This document shows positions 23,894-32,283 of a DNA stretch of 36,258 nucleotides, piece by piece. How positions within the stretch are numbered: position 1 is the stretch's first letter; every line of letters begins with the position of its first letter. The notes under the pieces are model-generated. The model did not search any database and had not been told where the DNA came from. It was given only the letters and a program-made list of their open reading frames with translations. This DNA comes from a virus, in the IMG/VR virus record IMGVR_UViG_3300034683_000120, positions 1 through 36,258 of that record; one strand, 5' to 3'. The position numbers and the translations under genes are program-made.

Positions 23894-25878
23894 TCTTGTG
23901 ATTTTTCATGTTTTCTGAGCATTTTTAGCTTACTGACAATCGGACCAACTAGCACAATATAACCACCATCAACTGCCTTGATTGTCCCGCCTTCAAGGAG
24001 TCTTCCTACCATTCTGTTGGGCTGGTCCTTGAGCGCTTGCTTGGCTGAATTCTCCTTCATTCCCCTGCTTACCAGGTAATCTCTCCAAGCGGTCCAGCCC
24101 AGGAAACAATCACCCTCTGCATTAACAATTCCACCCTCAAGCCATGCGTCCATGAGGCATTGCTCATCCTTTCCAAGGTCCGGCTCAGGAGCCTCTCCTT
24201 CGACCACTACAGCGCTCGTGACGGCTTCTCCATCCTCGTCCAGCCATCCGTCCAGCGTAACGCCTGAGATACGCACATAGACAGGATCAGCAACCTCGCT
24301 GTCCTTCATCTTGGTCTGCTTAAGCGTGATGCCATTATTGCCCTTCTCCACCTGTATCTCGGCGTCCAGAGCACCCTTCCATGCAGAGCTTCCCCTGGCG
24401 CGTCCTTGAGCCTCTTGTGCTACACCAGTGTGATGGATTATGAGGACGGTACAGTCAAATTCTTCCTGGAGTGCTGCACAGCTATCCAGGAACACCTTAG
24501 TATCCTGGGCGGAGTTCTCGTCCCCTGAGAGGAAGCGGTTAAGGGTGTCAACTGCAATGACCGATGGAATCACCCCGGATTCCTTGATGCTCTGGATAAC
24601 CAGGCGCAAACCCTCTGGCTTGTCAATGTCAGCAGCGGACCGCGATACCAGGAAGTGTGAGAGATCCTTCTTGTGGTTTGCCTGTGACCATGCAGCCATG
24701 CGTGCGCGTAATCCATGATGTCCTTCTCCACAGAGATATACCACATCTCCAGCCCTTACCTTATGGTTCATCCATTCATCAGTGCCAGTGGCGATACGGA
24801 GTAACCAGTCAAGTGCGACAAAGGTCTTGCCGCATCCACTGGGACCGAAGAGCATGACCGTGGCCTTTGCCTGGAGCCAATGCTTCACCAACCAGGAGAG
24901 TGGTGCTGGTTTTGCTATAAGGTCTGTTCCTGATTCCAGCCATCTTGTGGTGTTCGGCTTAAGTAACGCTAAGAGATCACCACCTCCTTGGTGGTAATCA
25001 TTTACATCGGTTCCTTCATCCGGTGGATAAACCACGGTTGCACCATGCTTTTCTGCTGCCTTCTTAGCAGCCACAAGACCGGTATTCTCACCGGTTTTTG
25101 GGTGTGGCTTGTCATTGTCAGCAACAATGGTGATTCGTGCATGGGGCAGGAATGAGCGTATAGAGGAGAGTACCGGCTCAAGGTTTCCTGCACTGAATGC
25201 AATCACTGTGGATGTCTGTGTAGCCTCATAGATGGTTGCCGCGGTGGCGAAGCCTTCAGCAACGTACAACACTTCCCCTGGGTCTCCGAGCATACCAAAA
25301 CAACCCTTGATGTCGGCGTCCTTATGGAAGCGCTTCTTGCCTTCCGGTGTAATGTACTGGAGATTCACCAGCTCTGCTTCCTTGGAAAATATAGGGACCA
25401 TAAGACGCCCGTCTCCAGTCACATGGATATCGTGAGGCTGGACTCCTTTGCTCTCCAGGTAAGGATGGTTGAATGGAGCGGTCTCTGTATGTTCCCAGAT
25501 GTATTCTATGGAGTCTTTCGCTCGCTCTGCCCGCGCTCTACGTTCAGCCTCACGCTGTTTCTTCGCCTCTTCAAGTCTAGCCATTATTGCGGCGTTTTCG
25601 ATCATGGATAATGGCCGACCAATATCAGCCCTGAATGTTTGTGTGATACCGGCTCTCCAGTCCCCGAATTGGCCCGCTGGCACCCCGTCACCGTAAGCAA
25701 CGTACCAACCGGCATCATCGTCTGGCCTATCGCTGGTAGGGAAGCGATGCAGCTCTCCGTCAAAGAGGATGGAAGGAGGCGGGGTGATTCCCGCCTCGCT
25801 CATGGCCTTGATCAGTTGATCCTCAGGAGATGGTGGTGTTTCTGGATAGTTTATCCAAAGATAAGATAGGTTGCCCAT
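23875..25878 (-). CDS. Primase-helicase (Toprim plus RecA-like AAA domain)
   Basis: A protein of 667 residues. Region 100-310 is Toprim-like: PYLESKGVQPHDI, MVPIFSKEAELVNLQYI, VLYVAEGFATAATIYEA and IVADNDKP with the acidic catalytic residues. Residues 340-540 are a RepA/KaiC-type ATPase, with GPSGCGKTF (Walker A), VIAVDTLNRF (Walker B) and VLIIHHTGV. The C-terminal part looks like a winged-helix. This fits phage bifunctional primase-helicases that start replication. GGAGGAG precedes the ATG. The final seven codons lie in the GGGTACA repeats. Confidence 0.9.
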   Translation of the reverse strand: MGNLSYLWINYPETPPSPEDQLIKAMSEAGITPPPSILFDGELHRFPTSDRPDDDAGWYVAYGDGVPAGQFGDWRAGITQTFRADIGRPLSMIENAAIMARLEEAKKQREAERRARAERAKDSIEYIWEHTETAPFNHPYLESKGVQPHDIHVTGDGRLMVPIFSKEAELVNLQYITPEGKKRFHKDADIKGCFGMLGDPGEVLYVAEGFATAATIYEATQTSTVIAFSAGNLEPVLSSIRSFLPHARITIVADNDKPHPKTGENTGLVAAKKAAEKHGATVVYPPDEGTDVNDYHQGGGDLLALLKPNTTRWLESGTDLIAKPAPLSWLVKHWLQAKATVMLFGPSGCGKTFVALDWLLRIATGTDEWMNHKVRAGDVVYLCGEGHHGLRARMAAWSQANHKKDLSHFLVSRSAADIDKPEGLRLVIQSIKESGVIPSVIAVDTLNRFLSGDENSAQDTKVFLDSCAALQEEFDCTVLIIHHTGVAQEAQGRARGSSAWKGALDAEIQVEKGNNGITLKQTKMKDSEVADPVYVRISGVTLDGWLDEDGEAVTSAVVVEGEAPEPDLGKDEQCLMDAWLEGGIVNAEGDCFLGWTAWRDYLVSRGMKENSAKQALKDQPNRMVGRLLEGGTIKAVDGGYIVLVGPIVSKLKMLRKHEKSQEGTQGT

Positions 25879-25881
25879 TAG

Positions 25882-26037
25882 TTACTCCTCCGGTTCGGCG
25901 AATGGGATAGGCTCATGTTCATATGAATCACAAGCGTCTGGCAAGCTGTAAAAATCTGACGGAATAACCGTATCAAATTGGTCACAATAATTGTCTGTAT
26001 GGTGAATGCAGGTTTCGCAACAGCGTGGTTCTTGCAT
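25882..26037 (-). CDS. Small cysteine-containing protein
   Basis: A protein of 51 residues just upstream of the primase. RCCETCIHHTDNYCDQF carries closely spaced Cys and His that may bind a metal; the C-terminal part is acidic. AAGGAG lies 10 nt before the ATG. The short gap to the primase start (3 bases after its stop) shows the same operon. No function recognised. Confidence 0.65.
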   Translation of the reverse strand: MQEPRCCETCIHHTDNYCDQFDTVIPSDFYSLPDACDSYEHEPIPFAEPEE

Positions 26038-26065
26038 AGTTTATTGCTCCTTATTCGGTATGATA

Positions 26066-26404
26066 TTAGAATAGAGAGAGTTGTTTTGGGCCTGTTAGTT
26101 GCTCCATGAGCTCGTCATACATTTGCTGGGTGTATTTGCAGGTATTACTTATAGAGGTGCTTTTCTCCAGGCAATTCTTGGTATGAGAGGCTAGCTCTTC
26201 TATAGCTTTCTGTAGTGCTTCTTCTTTGGTCTTGAAGATGTAATAGTCGTACCATTCCTTGAAGATGCAAAAATATTCATAATGACCATTTTTATAGTGA
26301 TGATGGATAGTATATCCACCATCTACCTGTATGATCATTATCTCTGCCCTATGCGCATCATCATGGTAGGTCTTTGCTTCTATAAGGATATTATCTGGTG
26401 GCAT
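26066..26404 (-). CDS. Unknown protein with C-terminal sliding-clamp motif
   Basis: A 112-residue protein of unknown fold. N-terminal half is aromatic and beta-rich (YTIHHHYKNGHYEYFCIF), the second half helical. The C-terminus is GPKQLSLF, which fits the beta-clamp-binding consensus QL(S/D)LF at a free protein end. It may therefore dock on the host replication clamp. Start at ATG 26404 (TAATG overlap with the previous stop), with GGAGG 6 nt upstream; an in-frame ATG at 26419 lies before that ribosome site. Confidence 0.72.
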   Translation of the reverse strand: MPPDNILIEAKTYHDDAHRAEIMIIQVDGGYTIHHHYKNGHYEYFCIFKEWYDYYIFKTKEEALQKAIEELASHTKNCLEKSTSISNTCKYTQQMYDELMEQLTGPKQLSLF

Positions 26405-26784
26405 TACTTCTCCTCCCATCCATCGGGCAGGGTGAGGGAGTCTTTCCAGTCTCCGGTGTAGTTAATGAACTCTGGATAAATAACAGAAAAACACTGACCC
26501 CTAAAATTGTTACCCGCTAACAAAGGCTCGTATTTATAGGCATACCCGACACCACTCTTACCAACAGCGAAATACATCCCAAAGATATTAGCCCACTCTT
26601 TCAGCGTTTTCTTCCCCCCATCCATTAACCTATCGTATGCTTCGGCTTTATCAACCAGATTCAAAACCTTGCGCTCCAACCACTCTCCATAAGCAGGTAG
26701 ATAAACCTTACCAGTAGAGTGTTCTACTAATGCTATACGATTCTGCTCTTTCTCAAATTGTTCTCGTAATTCAGTCTTTTCCAT
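26404..26784 (-). CDS. Conserved-looking hypothetical protein
   Basis: A protein of 126 residues with charged N-terminal helix (EKTELREQFEKEQNRIAL), a middle part with YGEWLERKVLNLVDKAEAYDRL and an aromatic C-terminal half (FAVGKSGVGYAYKYEP). No known family seen. The ATG at 26784 has AAGGAG at 7-8 nt; the ATG at 26790 overlaps the previous stop and is also possible. Located in the early gene block. Confidence 0.6.
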   Translation of the reverse strand: MEKTELREQFEKEQNRIALVEHSTGKVYLPAYGEWLERKVLNLVDKAEAYDRLMDGGKKTLKEWANIFGMYFAVGKSGVGYAYKYEPLLAGNNFRGQCFSVIYPEFINYTGDWKDSLTLPDGWEEK

Positions 26785-26786
26785 CT

Positions 26787-27260
26787 TCATTCTCCTTCTG
26801 GTGCTGGTGCTGGTGGGATGGGGAGCCAGTGAGTGATACTAACAGCAATTCCTCTTAGGTAAAATTCATCATTGCAAAAAAATAACACGTCAAAACATTT
26901 GGTCTTTTTATTGTAACCAAAGATAAACTGTCCTTCCTCCGGCTTCTCGTTCACAGACCGCCATGTGAGTTGGTCACGTAATTGATCGTTCTCTGCTTCA
27001 ATTTCTACCAGCTCCATCTCCAACAACTCAATCTTTTGCTCAAGATCATGGCAGTAAGGATTCGGTATTACCTCAGCTCCGCAACTGGGACATTCCTTAA
27101 GTTCTGTTGATTTCGCTATCTTCTCAAGCCAATTGATGTATGCTTGAGTTTTGTTCTCTACTTCCATCTGGAGCCAATAGTCGTAATCAAAATAAGTAGC
27201 TGATCCACCCGTCTCCGCCTCAAACTTAAGCATCATCGGTGTTCTGTCAATTGTAAGCAT
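26787..27260 (-). CDS. DUF551-containing protein with zinc ribbon and coiled coil
   Basis: A protein of 157 residues. Residues near 60 have CPSCGAEVIPNPYC, then a coiled coil (EQKIELLEMELVEIEAENDQL). The C-terminal 55 residues, WRSVNEKPEEGQFIFGYN through VSITHWLPIPPAP, match DUF551, a module common in small phage early proteins. The role of DUF551 is not known. ATG at 27260 is chosen from AAGGAGG; it starts right after the previous stop. Confidence 0.75.
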   Translation of the reverse strand: MLTIDRTPMMLKFEAETGGSATYFDYDYWLQMEVENKTQAYINWLEKIAKSTELKECPSCGAEVIPNPYCHDLEQKIELLEMELVEIEAENDQLRDQLTWRSVNEKPEEGQFIFGYNKKTKCFDVLFFCNDEFYLRGIAVSITHWLPIPPAPAPEGE

Positions 27261-27262
27261 CA

Positions 27263-27922
27263 CTACCTCCTTTCCCACCAGAGTGAGCACGTCTCTATCC
27301 CTGAGGGGCCTGTCTCGAACGCCGGAGTATCACATACTGGATACTCTCCCTCTGCGTTCTTGCGGCTCTTGCGACAGGTCTTGCAGGGCTCGTGGTAGAC
27401 GGGGACCTCTGCGGTTACCTGCGGGGTCTTTTCCTTTGATTGAACGATTGCACCTGCGATTTTGGCCTGTTTTAGGGGTGGGACCTCTTTTTCCTCTCCT
27501 ACAGTAAGCGGACTTATTTCCACCACCTTCTTTGGCCTACCAGCCTTCTTCTTGGGAGTTCCATCTGCTTTCGCTTTAGGTGGTCTACCACGCTTTTTCT
27601 TTGGAGTCTCAGTGGTCTCAGATACTACAATTACTCCGCTCTCAGGAGGTTTTACAATCCCGCCCTTCTTGAATACTTCCTGAATCTCGGTGATCTCTTG
27701 AGATACGGCTGCTTCACAAAGCTCTACCGCTTTTGCTAGTACTGCCTTCTTTACTTCCTGGGTATCGAGGGCAACCTTAACCCAATACATACGGTTTCCT
27801 GCTCTGCTACTTGAATCACATTCATTCCCATGCATCAGATATCCGTTCGTGTACCATGTGGCCTTCTTTAACTCATTCAGGTCTCCAATCATCCCTTCCA
27901 GGGCTTTTGCAATATCACTCAT
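27263..27922 (-). CDS. AT-hook DNA-binding protein with C-terminal Cys cluster
   Basis: A protein of 219 residues. The middle carries two AT-hook type motifs, KKKRGRPPKA and KKKAGRPKKV (about residues 108-134), which bind the minor groove of AT-rich DNA. Upstream is a helical domain, downstream a linker and a cysteine cluster (CKTCRKSRKNAEGEYPVCD and IETCSLW) likely to bind zinc. It could be a nucleoid-like or recombination accessory protein. Overlaps the MazG-like gene by 4 bases (ATGA). Confidence 0.75.
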   Translation of the reverse strand: MSDIAKALEGMIGDLNELKKATWYTNGYLMHGNECDSSSRAGNRMYWVKVALDTQEVKKAVLAKAVELCEAAVSQEITEIQEVFKKGGIVKPPESGVIVVSETTETPKKKRGRPPKAKADGTPKKKAGRPKKVVEISPLTVGEEKEVPPLKQAKIAGAIVQSKEKTPQVTAEVPVYHEPCKTCRKSRKNAEGEYPVCDTPAFETGPSGIETCSLWWERR

Positions 27923-28188
27923 CTCTTTAACTCCTTTTGTCTACTTGCGTTCGTGCAGATCATCATGGCAAAATTGCCGACGTCTGCTGCCTCTCTCATG
28001 ACCTCCGTTTCGTCCTTAACAAGGATTGCGTCAGTCAACTCCTCAACCTCATTGGATAGCAGATACAACAACTCCAGGAGGGACAATTTGTCCCAGTAAC
28101 CCTTGTGCTCATTCTCGCTAAGCTTCTGCTTCATTGCCTCGGTGAAGGTAGAAATATCAGCCTCTATCCTTTCTTTACTTCGTTCCAT
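27919..28188 (-). CDS. MazG-like nucleotide pyrophosphohydrolase
   Basis: A protein of 89 residues, all alpha. LLSNEVEELTDAIL followed by EVMREAADVGNFAMMI gives the ExxE....ExxD pattern of the MazG-fold NTP pyrophosphatases, which need Mg2+. In phages they clean nucleotide pools or cut alarmone signals. It is at the short end of the family. GGGAG is 8 nt before the ATG. Confidence 0.75.
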   Translation of the reverse strand: MERSKERIEADISTFTEAMKQKLSENEHKGYWDKLSLLELLYLLSNEVEELTDAILVKDETEVMREAADVGNFAMMICTNASRQKELKR

Positions 28189-28303
28189 GCTTCATCTCCC
28201 ATACTCCCCATGCGATGCTGAGCACTACTACAGCAACAATTCCCAGCCAAGCACTGAGGGCCATGCTGGATACAAACAGCATTGATTTAAGCATCTTCTT
28301 CAT
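28175..28303 (-). CDS. Small single-TM protein
   Basis: About 42 residues with one strong hydrophobic segment (SAWLGIVAVVVLSIAWGVW) and basic N-terminus. It overlaps the end of the 212-residue gene and the start of the MazG-like gene. Several ATG codons (28312, 28303, 28294) are possible; GAGG precedes the last two. Unknown role. Confidence 0.5.
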   Translation of the reverse strand: MKKMLKSMLFVSSMALSAWLGIVAVVVLSIAWGVWEMKHGTK

Positions 28304-28925
28304 CCTCGCCATCCTCGTAGAGATTGATAATCTCACTCTGATCAGTGCCGCTATACACCTTCTTGCCATCGATATACATCTCGCCATTATTCTTATCACA
28401 CATCTCCTTAAGACCACCCGCCATGCCTACAGCAGCATCAAACAACTCTTGCTGCTTACCGGTGTTCATCGCCTTCTTTACGATTGCCACTGATCGATCT
28501 ATGAGCTTGGAGAGCAGCGCTATCTCATCCTCGGTGATATCGTCGCTATGCAAGACCTTTCTCATCTTGCTATCTACAAGCAGCATCTTGTCACCTTTGA
28601 TTTTGTGAGTGATCTGAGAATAGGTGTACCCTGTTTTCCAACCGCCAACCTCACCGGAAAGTCTTCTCCAGGTACCATCGTTGCCCATTCTTACCTCTAT
28701 GCCATTACATACCAGGAGCACGTTCTCTATATCCTCGAATCCTGTAGCTCTCCTGAATAGCGGTACAAGAGTACTGAACGCACCAAGCATCTCTGTTGAC
28801 TCTTTACTGGAAAGGCCAACAGATACCGTCATATCGCCGTCATAAGAAGAATGGGCCAGCACTAATTCCATCGAGGATTTCATCCGTACCATAGTTACGT
28901 TTTCTCTCGTTAATTCCATCATCAT
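28287..28925 (-). CDS. Hypothetical early protein
   Basis: A protein of 212 residues. N-terminal strands (TMVRMKSSMELVLAHSSYDGDMTVSVGL) and a middle section with VLLVCNGIEVRMGNDGTWRRL, then helices and an acidic tail (EDGEDEEDA). No known family recognised. AAGGAGATAG precedes ATG 28925. It overlaps the end of the helicase frame by 86 bases, unusually long for this genome. Position next to helicase suggests replication or recombination role. Confidence 0.65.
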   Translation of the reverse strand: MMMELTRENVTMVRMKSSMELVLAHSSYDGDMTVSVGLSSKESTEMLGAFSTLVPLFRRATGFEDIENVLLVCNGIEVRMGNDGTWRRLSGEVGGWKTGYTYSQITHKIKGDKMLLVDSKMRKVLHSDDITEDEIALLSKLIDRSVAIVKKAMNTGKQQELFDAAVGMAGGLKEMCDKNNGEMYIDGKKVYSGTDQSEIINLYEDGEDEEDA

Positions 28926-30522
28926 CTATCTCCTTCCAAATCCTTTGTTTGACCCGGTAAAACTTACCGTTCTTTCTGTATTCGATTTCTGTAGGTGGTC
29001 TCCCCTTCTGCATAGACATACAGAGGTCTACCGGGGTGTTCTGCTGCATGATATCCACCCCGGCTTGCTCAGCAATCTCCCTGAGCTGTCCCATAGCCCA
29101 CTCACCGGGATAACCAGGGTGAAACACCACGAGATACTCCTGTATAACCGGGTCACTGAGAGCACCGTAATAGGAGACCTTGAGGCTTTGTTTTCCGCTG
29201 GACTTACCGGTGTGCACATCCCATGTCCAGCTATTTACTTTCATAATGATGTTCTCAAGACCGGATATATCATCGTCACGGAGGTAATAGCCGGGTCCAT
29301 GTTCTTCCTTCGGAAATTCGTATCCACAGCATGGACAGGTCTTCGCACTCGCTCCAATGATCTCTTCGCACTCAGGACATACCTTGCTGGGCGCTACTCC
29401 TTCACGCTGCCCTTTCTTCCTGGGAGGTTTTACTTGTGTGATAGGACCGTGCTGTGCAATCACACCGGCAAAATCGAGTACCAGGCAGTCTCCGCCATGG
29501 CTCTTAAGGCGAAGCCCACGACCTGCCATCTGTATATAGAGGCCGGGAGACATCGTCGGCCTTACCATTGCTATAAGGTCAATGTCTGGATAATCAAATC
29601 CGGTGGTAAGCACATTTGCATTGGTAAGCGCTCTGATCCTTCCAGCCTTGAAATCCTCAAGGATCTCTTCGCGCTCAGCTTTAGGAGTATCACCGGTCAC
29701 ACAGGCGGCAGGAATGCCTCTCTCGATGAGGATATCTCGCATATGCTGAGCATGCTCTACGCCGGTGCAGAAGAACAGCCAAGCCTTCCTGTCTCCTGCT
29801 CTGGCAATAACCTCATCAACTACCAGCTCACTGTCCTCTTGCTTGTCTACAGCCTTCTGTAGCTCGCTCTCGATATATTCTCCACCCCGAAGGTGTACAC
29901 CTTCTGTGCTGAGTTTCTTGACGGTAGATTTACTTCTGAGGATTGCTAAATAGCCCTGTCTTTGGAGCTGGGCAATACTCGTTACTTCGATGATATCGTC
30001 AAAGAGCGCAGGCTCATCAGTAATCATGCCATGGCCCATCCTGTACGGAGTTGCAGTAAGACCGATAATACGTAGATCAGGATTAATCTCAGATAGAGCA
30101 TTCAGGAACTTGCGATACATGCCCTGGTCCTTGTGTGATACCAGGTGTGCTTCGTCGATGATAACCAGGTCTACGTGTCCCACTTTCTCGGCTTTTCTAT
30201 GGATGCTCTGTATCGAGGCAAAGGTGATCCTGTCCAATTCCTTCACCCCGATACCAGCAGAGTAGATGCCAAGTGGGGCAAAAGGCCAATGCATGAGCAG
30301 TTTCTCGGCGTCCTGCTCAATCAATTCCTTCTGGTGGGTAAGTAATAGGATACGAGTCTCCGGCCAGCTCTGTACGGCCTCCCTGCATAGCTCTGCGATG
30401 ACATGACTCTTGCCTGAGCCTGTAGGTAGAACGATACAGGGATTGCCTTCTTTGTGGTATTGAAACCAGAGGTAGAGTTGGTCGATACTCTTCCTCTGGT
30501 AGGAACGAAGCTCACTCACCAT
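28840..30522 (-). CDS. Superfamily 2 DNA helicase
   Basis: A protein of 560 residues. Motifs are in order: Q-like RSYQRKSIDQL, Walker A LPTGSGKSH, VIIDEAHLV (DEAH), LTATPYR, TGFDYPDI and QMAGRGLR (motif VI). After the helicase core there is a zinc ribbon with CPECEE and CPCCGYEFP. It resembles phage DEAD/DEAH helicases next to Cas4-like nucleases. ATG at 30522 with AAGGAG upstream; a GTG 3 bases on is also possible. Overlaps the previous gene by 11 bases. Confidence 0.92.
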   Translation of the reverse strand: MVSELRSYQRKSIDQLYLWFQYHKEGNPCIVLPTGSGKSHVIAELCREAVQSWPETRILLLTHQKELIEQDAEKLLMHWPFAPLGIYSAGIGVKELDRITFASIQSIHRKAEKVGHVDLVIIDEAHLVSHKDQGMYRKFLNALSEINPDLRIIGLTATPYRMGHGMITDEPALFDDIIEVTSIAQLQRQGYLAILRSKSTVKKLSTEGVHLRGGEYIESELQKAVDKQEDSELVVDEVIARAGDRKAWLFFCTGVEHAQHMRDILIERGIPAACVTGDTPKAEREEILEDFKAGRIRALTNANVLTTGFDYPDIDLIAMVRPTMSPGLYIQMAGRGLRLKSHGGDCLVLDFAGVIAQHGPITQVKPPRKKGQREGVAPSKVCPECEEIIGASAKTCPCCGYEFPKEEHGPGYYLRDDDISGLENIIMKVNSWTWDVHTGKSSGKQSLKVSYYGALSDPVIQEYLVVFHPGYPGEWAMGQLREIAEQAGVDIMQQNTPVDLCMSMQKGRPPTEIEYRKNGKFYRVKQRIWKEIDDDGINERKRNYGTDEILDGISAGPFFL

Positions 30523-30826
30523 CTTTCTCCTTGACGATGGTCTTTTTCTTCGTTTCTGGCTCCGCGTACAACTCATCCAACAAGGTCTTCATACGTTCCT
30601 TAACCCCGGAAGAACCTTCTCTGGTGTAACAGCCAACCATAAATTGAGCCATAGCCTTCTTAAAGTTCATGGCAGCTTCTTTCTCGCTCTTGAATCCACC
30701 GTAGAACTTGGTTGAGTAGGTGTTGTATTTGCCTACAATTGTCGCGGTCCATGCCCATCCATCATTGATTTCTGTTACCATAATCTGGATGCTTTCTTTT
30801 TTGTACTCGCCTCTAATTACTCTCAT
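30512..30826 (-). CDS. Hypothetical protein between nuclease and helicase
   Basis: A 104-residue protein. N-terminal beta pattern (IQIMVTEINDGWAWTATIVGKY) and a helical part (SEKEAAMNFKKAMAQFM), then a Lys/Glu-rich tail. Overlaps the nuclease gene by 14 and the helicase by 11 bases, so it is translationally coupled to both. Family not recognised. Confidence 0.65.
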   Translation of the reverse strand: MRVIRGEYKKESIQIMVTEINDGWAWTATIVGKYNTYSTKFYGGFKSEKEAAMNFKKAMAQFMVGCYTREGSSGVKERMKTLLDELYAEPETKKKTIVKEKDGE

Positions 30827-31841
30827 TGATGATTCTCCTATTGAAGACCCTACGGGCCATGTCTATAATCGCATCACCGAAGGGTCCACCTGCGATGATC
30901 TCCTTACTTGAATATCCATCTTCGCCATTCACCACCTGCTTTCCGTCAATGATGTATACAGCGCTATGCTCTCCTCCTAAGTCACTCTTCATATCCAATT
31001 CATAAGGAACAAGGTCCGGGTGCAACACATGGCTCTCACAGCCTTGGTACTGGCTCTCCAGTGGTATGGTGTCTCCCCAGCGCTCGCAGAACCATGAGCC
31101 ATCTTCCTTTGCAGTAGAATGAGCACAGGTGCGGCAATTGATCTCTTTGACCTTATGGTTTACATGACAGAAATCATGCATAGGGCAGAATCGGCACTGA
31201 TACCAGGTAGGGTCAGTTGAAATAGGGGCAGGGATTCTGGATTCTAGAGCAACTCGTTTACCGCGCGCTATGTAGTAATGCGCCAACTCTCTATCCAGTT
31301 CTATACGCTTTGCTTCAATATGATCATCGTCCTTGCAAACGGCGTAATACAAAGCCCTGTCAAGCTGGTGCCCACTCATATACACCTGCATTTGTACATA
31401 GTGCATCAGCTTTGCATTCATAACTCCTTTTGCCTGGAGCTCGGCGAATGAGCGCGCATTGTGTGTCTTTGCCTCCAGGATGTGCCATGTCTTGGGAGCC
31501 TCAGGAAGACCCTTAACAATACCGTCTGGGTGTCCTTTAACATGGCAGCCAAAATCGAGAAGCTTCTGATCTTCGAGACACTCTTCCACCGTGCAACCAA
31601 TTGCCCTGAGGTCTGCTACAATGGTTTCTTCTTCCCTCTGCCCTCGCCTAAAGAGACGAAGGATACGCCCAGGGAACTTCTCTATAACTGCCCAGTGGAA
31701 CATGAGCCACATGTAGCGCTCGCAGTGGTGTCCTAGCATGGATACTCCCATGTAAGGGCGTGGACGCTCCTGGAGAGATTCATGATAAGCGTCTACGAGC
31801 ATCTCTATATCGAAATTGGGATTCTTTGGAATGGTAGCCAT
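30813..31841 (-). CDS. PD-(D/E)XK nuclease with Cas4/AddB-type Fe-S cluster
   Basis: A 342-residue nuclease. HPDGIV and HILEAKT supply the Asp and Glu-x-Lys of the active site. One Cys (HHCERYMW) lies before this core and three after it (YQCRFCPMHDFC), the layout of a 4Fe-4S cluster in Cas4 and AddB exonucleases. A second C-terminal Cys/His set (CRTCAH, FCERW, GCESH) looks like a zinc finger. It probably acts with the nearby Sak4-like ATPase as the phage recombination exonuclease. Start at 31841 (TAATG overlap) with AGGAG about 11 nt upstream. Confidence 0.88.
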   Translation of the reverse strand: MATIPKNPNFDIEMLVDAYHESLQERPRPYMGVSMLGHHCERYMWLMFHWAVIEKFPGRILRLFRRGQREEETIVADLRAIGCTVEECLEDQKLLDFGCHVKGHPDGIVKGLPEAPKTWHILEAKTHNARSFAELQAKGVMNAKLMHYVQMQVYMSGHQLDRALYYAVCKDDDHIEAKRIELDRELAHYYIARGKRVALESRIPAPISTDPTWYQCRFCPMHDFCHVNHKVKEINCRTCAHSTAKEDGSWFCERWGDTIPLESQYQGCESHVLHPDLVPYELDMKSDLGGEHSAVYIIDGKQVVNGEDGYSSKEIIAGGPFGDAIIDMARRVFNRRIINESN

Positions 31842-32203
31842 TACTTCAACTCTCCTATTGCTCTCACTTCCCACTTGCCGATGTTGCGTCCATGACGTAC
31901 TGCATACACAAGGGCCATACGGGAGCATCCGATGCTGTCTGCAGCCTTCACGTATCCATGTTCCATTCTCACTTCTCCGGTTGCGCGATTGGTTAGCTCA
32001 AAGGTTTTTCGCTTCTTGATTTCTGGCTCATAGTCCGCCGCGTAATCGAAGCCGAATCCGCTCTTTGATATCTTCCCAGTCCTGATCAAGATTCTTACTC
32101 TCGATTCACTGAGCCCGGCCTTCTCCGCAGCGGTTGATAGCCCTATGACTTGACGTGCAGTACCGTCTGGGAAATAAATTACAATTCTTGAACGTTTTTC
32201 CAT
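31841..32203 (-). CDS. Two-repeat NUMOD1-like HTH protein
   Basis: A protein of 120 residues with two copies of a small HTH-type module: YFPDGTARQVIGLSTAAEKAGLSESRVR and LTNRATGEVRMEHGYVKAADSIGCSRM, each followed by a short strand. These resemble NUMOD1 DNA-binding modules usually attached to homing endonucleases, here without nuclease. A DNA-binding role is likely. ATG 32203 has AAGGAG at 8 nt. Confidence 0.7.
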   Translation of the reverse strand: MEKRSRIVIYFPDGTARQVIGLSTAAEKAGLSESRVRILIRTGKISKSGFGFDYAADYEPEIKKRKTFELTNRATGEVRMEHGYVKAADSIGCSRMALVYAVRHGRNIGKWEVRAIGELK

Positions 32204-32255
32204 TTCATAGCTCCTTGCCCTGCCATCATCAGCACCGGTGGGGCGGTTCCGGTGG

Positions 32256-32277
32256 ACCCCCTCGGTGGAGAGGGGGT
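32256..32277 (-). other. Intercistronic hairpin after DUF669 gene
   Basis: ACCCCCTC (32256-32263) pairs perfectly with GAGGGGGT (32270-32277), loop of 6 nt. It follows the DUF669 stop codon by 7 bases. No T-run follows in the transcription direction, so it is more probably a mRNA-stabilising or attenuating element than a full terminator. Confidence 0.6.
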
Positions 32278-32283
32278 TTCGGC

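Noticed and set aside
28945-29862. 305-codon frame on + strand opposite the helicase
   Set aside because: Antisense to clear helicase motifs.
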